A stretch of 11,844 bases of DNA. Source: Lachnospiraceae bacterium UBA4348 (GTDB lineage: Bacteria > Bacillota > Clostridia > Lachnospirales > Lachnospiraceae). The notes beneath the pieces were generated by a model, which worked only from the letters and a program-made list of their open reading frames with translations, made no database searches and was not told the origin of the DNA. Made by a program: the position numbers and the translations under genes. This document shows, piece by piece, positions 6,040-11,844 of the stretch (its first letter is position 1; each line of letters starts with the position of its first letter). The stretch is taken from NCBI GenBank assembly GCA_002394165.1, contig DGTA01000085.1, positions 1 through 11,844 on the forward strand, given 5' to 3'.

Positions 6040-7524
6040 TCATTTATGATATAGTTTATTACTCTCGTAGTGAGGCTCGCAGGTGAGGTTCACGCCGAGC
6101 TTTTTGAAAACGCCCGAATCGATCTGGGAGAGGATCACAGAGGAGTGTACTTCAAGTCCCTTCAGGTGTTCGAGCTGGTCGATTGCCGCCTTGGCGCAGG
6201 GATCTGTCACACCGGCGATGGCGAGCGCGATCAGCAGCTCGTTCAGGTGCAGAAGAGAAGTATTGTCGCTTCCGAGATGGTCGATCTTCATCTCCATGAT
6301 CGGGTTGATGATCTGAGGGCTGATCAGCTTGATGCTGTCCTGAATGCCCGCAAGCTTTTTGAGGGCGTTGAGAAGCAGCGCCGAGGAGGCGCCCAAAAGC
6401 TCTGAAGTCCGCCCTGTCAAAATAGTGCCGTCCGCCATTTCCATAGCGGCTGCGGGAGCTCCGGTCTTCTCAGCGTTGAGATTGGCCGCCATAACGACGG
6501 GTCTCTCCGATACGTCGATGCCGGATTTCTTCATGAGAAGTTCGATCCTGCGGATCGGTTCCTCATCCGCGTTTCCCTTGCGGTGCTCGCACAGAGCGTC
6601 GTAATAGCGGCGGATGATCTCCTGGCGCGCGGCTTTCTTGCATACCTCGTCATCGCTGATGCACAGGCCGACCATGTTGACTCCCATGTCTGTGGGAGAC
6701 TTATAAGGAGAAGTGCCGTAGATCTTTTCAAAGATCGCGTTGAGAAGAGGGAAGACTTCTACGTCGCGGTTGTAGTTGACGCAGGTCTCCTTGTAGGCCT
6801 CGAGGTGGAAAGGATCGATCATGTTGATATCGTCCAGATCCGCCGTAGCTGCCTCATAGGCGAGGTTGACCGGGTGGTTGAGGGGCAGGTTCCATACAGG
6901 GAAAGTCTCAAATTTGGCGTAGCCGGCCTTGATGCCTCTGCGGTTTTCGTGATAGAGCTGAGAGAGGCAGGTCGCCATCTTGCCGCTTCCGGGGCCGGGA
7001 GCGGTCACGACCACAAGGGGACGGCTGGTCTCGATGTAGTCGTTGCGGCCATAGCCGTCTTCGCTGACGATCAGCGGGATATCAACGGGATATCCGGGAA
7101 TGGGATAGTGCCTGTATACCTTAAGCCCCAGGGACTGAAGCTTCTTTTCATAGACGATCGCCGAGGGCTGATTGGCAAATCTTGTCAGCACGACGCTCCC
7201 TACATAGAGGCCGTGACTTGTAAATGCGTCGACGAGACGCAGCAGATCCTCGTCATAAGTGATTCCGAGGTCGCCTCTGACTTTATTCTTCTCAATATCG
7301 GCAGCGTTGATCGCCACCACGATCTCAGCCTGGTCCTTTAACTCGCAGAGCATTGTGATCTTGGAATCGGGTTCAAATCCGGGAAGCACTCTGGACGCGT
7401 GATAATCGTCGAAGAGCTTGCCGCCGAACTCAAGATAAAGCTTGCCGCCGAACTGCGAGATGCGCTCTCTGATGTGTTCAGACTGGGTCTTGAAATACTT
7501 GTTGTTATCAAATCCGATCTGCAT
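6040..7524 (-). CDS. UPF0371 / DUF1846 family protein, function unknown
   Basis: 494 residues, full length for the DUF1846 (UPF0371) family. Recognisable blocks are IGFDNNKYFKTQSEHI at the N-terminus, LYLEFGGKLFDDYHASRVLPGF (about 29-50), and VVVTAPGPGSGKMATCL around Lys182. Further on come FPVWNLPLNHPVNLAYEAATADL, NYNRDVEVFPLL and PTDMGVNMVGLCISDD. The glycine-rich segment at 174-184 resembles a phosphate-binding loop but is not a proper Walker A: the spacing is short by one residue and Met replaces Ser/Thr after Lys182. The family is widespread in Firmicutes and Actinobacteria without an agreed role as far as I know. The start is supported by GAGGGG 7 nt upstream. It is divergent from a DUF815 ATPase gene, with candidate promoters back to back. 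Confidence 0.9.
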   Translation of the reverse strand: MQIGFDNNKYFKTQSEHIRERISQFGGKLYLEFGGKLFDDYHASRVLPGFEPDSKITMLCELKDQAEIVVAINAADIEKNKVRGDLGITYDEDLLRLVDAFTSHGLYVGSVVLTRFANQPSAIVYEKKLQSLGLKVYRHYPIPGYPVDIPLIVSEDGYGRNDYIETSRPLVVVTAPGPGSGKMATCLSQLYHENRRGIKAGYAKFETFPVWNLPLNHPVNLAYEAATADLDDINMIDPFHLEAYKETCVNYNRDVEVFPLLNAIFEKIYGTSPYKSPTDMGVNMVGLCISDDEVCKKAARQEIIRRYYDALCEHRKGNADEEPIRRIELLMKKSGIDVSERPVVMAANLNAEKTGAPAAAMEMADGTILTGRTSELLGASSALLLNALKKLAGIQDSIKLISPQIINPIMEMKIDHLGSDNTSLLHLNELLIALAIAGVTDPCAKAAIDQLEHLKGLEVHSSVILSQIDSGVFKKLGVNLTCEPHYESNKLYHK

Positions 7525-7590
7525 GGATAATCCCCTCTTTCTTAAGAAAAAACGTCAGGTTACACTCTTTTTGAAAAACAACTATCGTCT

Positions 7591-7619
7591 ATTATATCGC
7601 ATCAGCACCTGCATAGGAA
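7591..7619 (-). promoter_or_regulatory. Candidate promoter for the DUF1846 gene
   Basis: Minus strand: a perfect TATAAT (7591-7596) has TTCCTA (7614-7619) 17 nt upstream as a weak -35. It is about 67 nt from the start codon. Confidence 0.5.
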
Positions 7620-7656
7620 ATGTTTTTTGTCACTGTTTTGCGGACAGTTATAGTAA

Positions 7657-7685
7657 TTGCTCAAAAACGCATTTAATGCTAGTAT
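7657..7685 (+). promoter_or_regulatory. Candidate promoter for the DUF815 gene
   Basis: TTGCTC (7657-7662) and TAGTAT (7680-7685) are 17 nt apart, with the predicted start near 7692 and a leader of about 38 nt. Each hexamer matches 4 of 6. Confidence 0.45.
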
Positions 7686-7716
7686 TGACGGGAAAAGACA
7701 ATACTCGGAGATTTAC

Positions 7717-7721
7717 AGGAG
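7717..7721 (+). promoter_or_regulatory. Ribosome binding site that decides the DUF815 start
   Basis: AGGAG lies 8 nt before the ATG at 7730. The open frame extends upstream to 7442, but that extension overlaps the divergent DUF1846 coding region and its promoter. It has no comparable site. Confidence 0.75.
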
Positions 7722-7729
7722 AACAAACT

Positions 7730-9094
7730 ATGTATCGTCTCACATCCAAACTTATCATTTACAGGGGAATCGGGGAGGACAGCATACTGCGCAGCCTTGC
7801 GGAGATCTGCCGCCGGTTCGACGAGGGTGATTACAACCGGGAATCCATGATCGAAGAGATCTACGAGCAGGTCCACAGCCTTTTGGACCTGGCTACTACC
7901 TATGGATTTAACAAAAATCTGTGGCATAACTATCTGGCGTATCTGATCGCGACAACGGAGACCCCTTTTACTCTGGTATCGGAGAAGGTAGGCGCCAACA
8001 AAGGCAGTGTCAACGCGTTTGCTCTCAATGATTTCAGGATCTTCAGAGAACTGTTCAACTACGATTTCGGCAAAATAGAGAGCGCCCTGGGCATAGGCTG
8101 CTTCAGTATACTCGAGGACTACACGGCAGTGGGAAAACCCGAGAGGGTATTTAACAGAAGCGTCAGTGAGAAGGTGCAGGAACTGAGCGCCGCGATCGAA
8201 TCGGTGGAAGAGAAGCGCGCGGAGAGAGAGGCGGACGGAAGCTGGAAGCCCGAACAGGAGATGTACGATATCATCACCGGATTCTACAAGGAGTACGGCG
8301 TCGGTAAATTCGGCCTTAACAAAGCGTTCCGCATCAATGACGATAATAAAGAGAAAGAGTTTCTGATCCCGATCACTGCGACCAGCGACGTTCAGCTGGA
8401 GGACCTGGTGGGGTATGAGCTGCAGAAGCAGAAGCTGATCGCCAATACGGAAGCTTTCGTCGAGGGGCGCATGGCCAACAATGTTCTTCTCTACGGCGAC
8501 GCGGGAACGGGAAAATCCACAAGCATCAAGGCGATCCTGAACCGCTATTACAGCAAGGGACTGAGGATGATCGAGGTCTACAAGCACCAGTTCAAGGACC
8601 TGCAGCGCATTATCTCTGAGATCAAGAACAGAAATTACCGCTTTATAATCTATATGGACGACCTGTCCTTCGAGGAATTTGAGACAGAATATAAATATCT
8701 CAAGGCTGTTATTGAGGGAGGACTCGAGACAAAGCCCGAGAATATCCTGATATACGCGACTTCTAACAGAAGACACCTGATCAAGGAGACCTGGGGAGAC
8801 AGAAACGACAGGAGCGACGACGAGATGCACAGAAGCGACACGGTGCAGGAGAAGTTGTCTCTGGTGGCTCGTTTCGGCGTCACGATCGGTTACTTCAAGC
8901 CTTCGCACCAGGAATATCTGCACATTGTCAGTGAACTGGCCAAGCGCTATCCGGAGATCACGCTTTCAGAGCAGGAACTTGCGCTTCTGGCCAATCAGTG
9001 GGAACTGCGAAGCGGCGGAGCTTCCGGAAGAACGGCGCAGCAGTTCATCAATTACCTTGTGGGCAGCGCGCAGCAGAGAGACCGGAATTCATAA
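7730..9094 (+). CDS. DUF815 family AAA-type ATP-binding protein
   Basis: 454 residues from the ATG chosen by its AGGAG site. The N-terminal half (about 1-220) is mostly helical and family-specific. The ATPase core follows: LEDLVGYELQKQKL ahead of the P-loop, Walker A GDAGTGKST at 256-264 (Lys262), Walker B FIIYMDDLSFE with Asp310-Asp311, and ATSNRRH with Asn346 as the sensor-like segment. An arginine/aspartate-rich GDRNDRSDDE stretch comes next. The C-terminal LALLANQWELRSGGASGRTAQQFINYL resembles a small helical AAA lid. These features match DUF815 (PF05673), a cytoplasmic ATPase family of unknown role. Length and motifs look intact. It ends at a terminator shared with the convergent secreted-protein gene. 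Partner and substrate are unknown. Confidence 0.92.
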   Translation: MYRLTSKLIIYRGIGEDSILRSLAEICRRFDEGDYNRESMIEEIYEQVHSLLDLATTYGFNKNLWHNYLAYLIATTETPFTLVSEKVGANKGSVNAFALNDFRIFRELFNYDFGKIESALGIGCFSILEDYTAVGKPERVFNRSVSEKVQELSAAIESVEEKRAEREADGSWKPEQEMYDIITGFYKEYGVGKFGLNKAFRINDDNKEKEFLIPITATSDVQLEDLVGYELQKQKLIANTEAFVEGRMANNVLLYGDAGTGKSTSIKAILNRYYSKGLRMIEVYKHQFKDLQRIISEIKNRNYRFIIYMDDLSFEEFETEYKYLKAVIEGGLETKPENILIYATSNRRHLIKETWGDRNDRSDDEMHRSDTVQEKLSLVARFGVTIGYFKPSHQEYLHIVSELAKRYPEITLSEQELALLANQWELRSGGASGRTAQQFINYLVGSAQQRDRNS

Positions 9095-9104
9095 TGAAAA
9101 ATAC

Positions 9105-9131
9105 AAAAAGGGAGCCGTCCGGCTCCCTTTT
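9105..9131. terminator. Bidirectional terminator between DUF815 and secreted-protein genes
   Basis: AAAAGGGAGCC (9106-9116) pairs with GGCTCCCTTTT (9121-9131), 11 bp with a 4-nt loop. U-runs occur on both strands. It lies between convergent stop codons. Confidence 0.9.
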
Positions 9132-9159
9132 CCTTGATTATTAATAATGATACATTTCA

Positions 9160-10773
9160 TCAGCCTGCGAACATGGTCCCTTCAAAAGCCTGATCGAGCC
9201 GGAGCCCGTTCACTTTCTGAGGCCATTCCTCGGTGACGATAAAGCGGTAAATGACGCCGTCGGCAGTCTTGACATCGACCGTATCTTTCCCGTTAGTCCT
9301 GAAGAGACGGCACTTGGTCCCTTTGACAAGAACCGCGTTCTGCTTCGTGACCGCGCCTGTCGCCGGATCTATGATATCGGCGGGAAGATCCGTGAGGCTG
9401 GTAAGCTCCAGATCGGAGTCGATCAGGTACTGATCAGATAAAAGAACAGGCATTCCGTCCTCACCGACTTTGTAGCGCCCGGTGGCGGAGTAGGTGCTCA
9501 TCAGATCCACATGGGTGTCGAGGCAGAAGGAATCCGGCGAGGAGATGAACTGCTCGTCCATATACCACAGGTCGGGATCGCTGCTGTCGCGGCGGAAGCG
9601 GGCGGAGAATCCGGTGCCGTTGAGTTCACCCAAAAAGACGGGTTTCTCACCGCTCAGATCAAATACGCAAGTAATGCGGTAATCATTGTCGGTAATAGTC
9701 TGTACGTAGAGATAACTCTTTCCTGCGGCGGTATGGATAAGAACTCCGCGGGCATTAAAGAAATAGGTCTCGTACAGGCACTCCTTGTCGCCTGTCGCGA
9801 CCCTGAGCGCTGTGTAGGAACCGAGATCGCCGCTGCTGTCAGGGCGGGCGTTCAGGCTCACCTTCTCGGGCGTTCCGTCTCCGTTCAGGTCCGCGATCAC
9901 AGGATAAACAGTGTCAATGGGCAGTGTGTAGGCACCCTTATGAGCTGAGTAAGCGTCTGTGAACAGGTCGGGATATTTTTCAAAGGGAATCTCTGCTTCT
10001 ATAGCACCCTCTTCCGCGGTACCGATCGCGCCGGCATTAAAACGGAATATCACGCCGTTGTCGCTTACGACCCAGGACGGGAAGTAATTGACAGACGCTA
10101 AAGCGACGGAGACGGATTCCTCGCGGTCTCCGGCAGAATCGCCGGTACTGAGAAAACGAAGGTTCTCGTTGATGGCGGCTGTCAGCGCCTTTTTGTTGTC
10201 CGGATCTTTGATAACGTTCTCAAGGGCAACTGTTTTGCCGGTCGCGGAGTCGAGAGTGATCCCTCTGAATGTCGTAGTTCCGCCTGCGGCGCCCGGAAGA
10301 AAACTGTAGCAGGATGTGAAGAAACTCACAGCTTTGTCGTCCTGGCGCACCGGAACGATCCTGCTCTCAAAGGTTGCCGACGGCCTGTCTTCGTCTGCGA
10401 CTCCGTGTTCTGTGATGTACTGCCTGGACTTATCGGAAAGCTCCTTGAAGTCTTTCCTGCAGGAAGCGCTGATCTGTGTGTTGAGCTCTGAAAGGGCGCT
10501 GCTCAGGGCAGGGAACTTCCCGGCTGATTCTTCGGAGAGAAGGACGGCCTGAAAATAGCCGTCAGCAATGCTCTCGTAATTATCCGATTCGATCAGATAG
10601 CATTTGGAGAGTATAAGCTCCGGTACTGCGGCTTCCGCTTCTGTTCCGGCTTCAGCGGCAGTATTCGACGCGGCGCTCACGCCGACGGAAACCGCCAGGG
10701 GGCTCGCAAGTGCAGTCAGCAGTAAACTGATGCACAGAAGGGGACAAATTATTACAGATTCGCGCTTTTTCAT
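9160..10773 (-). CDS. Secreted protein with RsiV-like (DUF3298-type) region
   Basis: 537 residues. MKKRESVIIC and a hydrophobic core end near VSVGVSA (residues 28-34), a likely signal peptide for export. There is no lipobox cysteine at the cleavage region. Residues about 45-265 resemble the RsiV/DUF3298 extracellular domain: a long helix, then FFTSCYSFLPGAAGG, TFRGITLDSATGKTVALENVI, and VVSDNGVIFRFNAGAIGTAEEG leading to AEIPFEKY. The second half (266-537) is beta-rich. It opens with DLNGDGTPE (Asp295-Glu303), a calcium-loop-like motif common in extracellular repeat proteins. No DNA-binding or sigma-binding segment precedes the signal peptide, so it is not a complete RsiV anti-sigma factor. 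The role is unknown. The ATG at 10773 is chosen over an upstream ATG at 10812 because AAAGGAGG lies just before it and it begins the signal peptide. It is divergent from cysE. Confidence 0.8.
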   Translation of the reverse strand: MKKRESVIICPLLCISLLLTALASPLAVSVGVSAASNTAAEAGTEAEAAVPELILSKCYLIESDNYESIADGYFQAVLLSEESAGKFPALSSALSELNTQISASCRKDFKELSDKSRQYITEHGVADEDRPSATFESRIVPVRQDDKAVSFFTSCYSFLPGAAGGTTTFRGITLDSATGKTVALENVIKDPDNKKALTAAINENLRFLSTGDSAGDREESVSVALASVNYFPSWVVSDNGVIFRFNAGAIGTAEEGAIEAEIPFEKYPDLFTDAYSAHKGAYTLPIDTVYPVIADLNGDGTPEKVSLNARPDSSGDLGSYTALRVATGDKECLYETYFFNARGVLIHTAAGKSYLYVQTITDNDYRITCVFDLSGEKPVFLGELNGTGFSARFRRDSSDPDLWYMDEQFISSPDSFCLDTHVDLMSTYSATGRYKVGEDGMPVLLSDQYLIDSDLELTSLTDLPADIIDPATGAVTKQNAVLVKGTKCRLFRTNGKDTVDVKTADGVIYRFIVTEEWPQKVNGLRLDQAFEGTMFAG

Positions 10774-10789
10774 GACTCCTCCTTTATGT

Positions 10790-10803
10790 GGACAAGTATG
10801 TCC
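10790..10803. repeat. Short inverted repeat in secreted-protein leader
   Basis: GGACA (10790-10794) and TGTCC (10799-10803) are inverted around a 4-nt centre. The site lies between the candidate -10 and the ribosome site of the secreted-protein gene. It is operator-like and part of a larger repeated motif (see findings). Confidence 0.35.
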
Positions 10804-10807
10804 TGTT

Positions 10808-10813
10808 ATCATA
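10808..10813 (-). promoter_or_regulatory. Candidate -10 element of the secreted-protein gene
   Basis: TATGAT on the minus strand matches 5 of 6 and lies about 35 nt upstream of the start codon. I see no good -35 at 16-18 nt. Confidence 0.3.
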
Positions 10814-10882
10814 GTATCACAGATCAGCGCAAAGCGTCAGAATATCTTTTGGAGGAAGATTTTACATGTGAAGATCAGGACA

Positions 10883-10911
10883 TACACAGGTGCGGTTTTT
10901 CCATGTATAAT
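10883..10911 (+). promoter_or_regulatory. Candidate promoter for the serine acetyltransferase gene
   Basis: TACACA (10883-10888) and a perfect TATAAT (10906-10911) are 17 nt apart. The predicted leader is about 80 nt. The leader shows no T-box or other riboswitch core that I can recognise. Confidence 0.5.
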
Positions 10912-10996
10912 AAAGAAAGCTGATGATATGCTTAAATAAGTACCGTCGCAGAGTTTTTAAGCCTGCGCCGCGTACGCGAAAGGAATGGACTGACAG

Positions 10997-11844
10997 ATGT
11001 CTAATGAGAAACTGATCAACGAGAGGATCCGGAAGATCACCGAGAGGATACTGGAGGACTACAAGAACGGAAGAGACATCGATAAGATGGATGTTTTCAG
11101 CCAGCCGGACAGCGATGCTGTGATGGATATTGTGAATAAACTCCTCAACATTCTTTTTCCCGGCTACTACAGGGAGAAGAACTACAGAAGCTACAATGAT
11201 AACAGCCGGATCAGTATCCTGATCGAGGATGTGGTCTACAACCTGGCGAAGCAGATCGCGATCGCGCTGCGTTTCCGCGATGAATACGCACAGACGCCGG
11301 AACCGGAGATCAAGGATCTTGCGGAGGAACTGGCGATCACCTTTATCAGCAGGATCCCTGCCATCAGGGAGCTTGTCGACACCGATATGGAAGCGTTTTA
11401 CCAGGGAGATCCCGCAGCTTACAACAAGGAGGAGATCGTGCTGTGCTATCCGGGGCTTTTGGCAAGCACCGTGAACAGGCTGGCTCACGAACTGTTCCTG
11501 CTAAAGGTGCCGCTGATCCCCAGAATGATGACGGAGTACGCGCATTCCCGCACCGGTATCGATATTCATCCCGGCGCGACGATCGGCAGGTATTTCTTCA
11601 TGGATCACGGGACCGGCATCGTCGTTGGCGAGACATCCGTCATAGGAGAACATGTCAAAATATACCAGGGCGTCACGATCGGCGCTCTCTCCACAAGGGG
11701 AGGGCAGAGCCTGCGGGGCGCTAAGAGGCACCCCACGATCGAGGACGATGTTACGATCTACGCCGGCGCGTCCATACTCGGAGGTGAGACGGTGATCGGC
11801 AGGGGATCGGTCATCGGCTCCAACGTGTTCATCACAAGCAGCGT
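10997..11844 (+). CDS. cysE: Serine O-acetyltransferase (C-terminus cut by window edge)
   Basis: Cytoplasmic enzyme that transfers acetyl from acetyl-CoA to L-serine, giving O-acetylserine for cysteine synthesis. 282 residues are visible. The helical N-terminal domain (about 1-180) is longer than in enteric CysE, as in many anaerobe enzymes, and ends in LAHELFLLKVPLIPRMMTEY. The left-handed beta-helix follows: GIDIHPGATIG with Asp189, then FFMDHGTGIVVGET with His204. Their 15-residue spacing equals that of the E. coli catalytic pair Asp143 and His158. GVTIGAL, the RHPTIEDDV segment and further hexapeptide repeats run to the edge; I estimate a few dozen residues are missing. The nearest Shine-Dalgarno match, AAAGGA, ends about 12 nt upstream of the ATG, rather far. 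A two-codon frame, ATG GAC TGA (10985-10993), sits between, probably by chance. It is divergent from the secreted-protein gene. Confidence 0.95.
   Translation, partial: MSNEKLINERIRKITERILEDYKNGRDIDKMDVFSQPDSDAVMDIVNKLLNILFPGYYREKNYRSYNDNSRISILIEDVVYNLAKQIAIALRFRDEYAQTPEPEIKDLAEELAITFISRIPAIRELVDTDMEAFYQGDPAAYNKEEIVLCYPGLLASTVNRLAHELFLLKVPLIPRMMTEYAHSRTGIDIHPGATIGRYFFMDHGTGIVVGETSVIGEHVKIYQGVTIGALSTRGGQSLRGAKRHPTIEDDVTIYAGASILGGETVIGRGSVIGSNVFITSS

Noticed and set aside
7442..7729. N-terminal extension of the DUF815 gene
   Set aside because: The extension would overlap the DUF1846 coding start and both promoters. AGGAG sits in front of the internal ATG at 7730.
7679..8923. Long minus-strand open frame (414 codons) opposite the DUF815 gene
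   Set aside because: It is a shadow of the plus-strand ATPase, which has intact Walker motifs and a good start. The antisense product shows no recognisable domain.
10912..10996. Cysteine T-box leader in front of cysE
   Set aside because: There is no T-box consensus, no specifier stem and no terminator/antiterminator pair in the short leader.
1..11844. Mobile element, CRISPR array, defence island or biosynthetic cluster
   Set aside because: No transposase, integrase, direct-repeat array, toxin-antitoxin pair or cluster of linked enzymes is visible. The genes are typical chromosomal single units with terminators.

Overview
The window reads as ordinary chromosome of an anaerobic Bacillota, most likely a member of the Clostridia with moderately high GC. 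The reasons are strong AGGAGG-type ribosome sites, many intrinsic terminators with U-tracts, a glycine riboswitch in front of an AGCS amino-acid symporter, and the combination of a ROK glucokinase with zinc site, a UPF0371/DUF1846 protein and a DUF815 ATPase. I assign no species. I see no tRNA, rRNA, CRISPR array, insertion sequence or prophage gene.

Layout. Positions 1-539 (minus) hold the N-terminal part of an AzgA/NCS2 purine permease that runs off the left edge. Positions 748-2133 (minus) hold a sodium:alanine/glycine symporter. Its long leader (about 2195-2520) carries a tandem glycine riboswitch and a strong intrinsic terminator. On the plus strand follow a membrane-anchored double zinc-ribbon protein of unknown function (2688-3716) and a membrane-anchored alpha/beta hydrolase (3814-4860), separated by a terminator. 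On the minus strand come a ROK glucokinase (4941-5888) and a DUF1846 protein (6040-7524), also separated by a terminator. Divergent from the latter is a DUF815 AAA-type ATPase (7730-9094). A secreted protein with an RsiV/DUF3298-like region lies on the minus strand (9160-10773). Divergent from it is a serine O-acetyltransferase that runs off the right edge (10997-11844).

The genes do not form one pathway. Most are single-gene transcription units bounded by hairpin terminators, several of them bidirectional between convergent genes. The clearest regulatory circuit is glycine sensing by RNA in front of a transporter that probably moves glycine or alanine. Its first aptamer looks structurally unusual. 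The two divergent intergenic regions (7525-7729 and 10774-10996) each hold promoter candidates on both strands. The second also has a 10-bp motif in inverted copies. I found no convincing new multi-gene system. The best leads are the odd first glycine aptamer, the shared motif beside cysE, and the paired unknown-function genes DUF1846 and DUF815.
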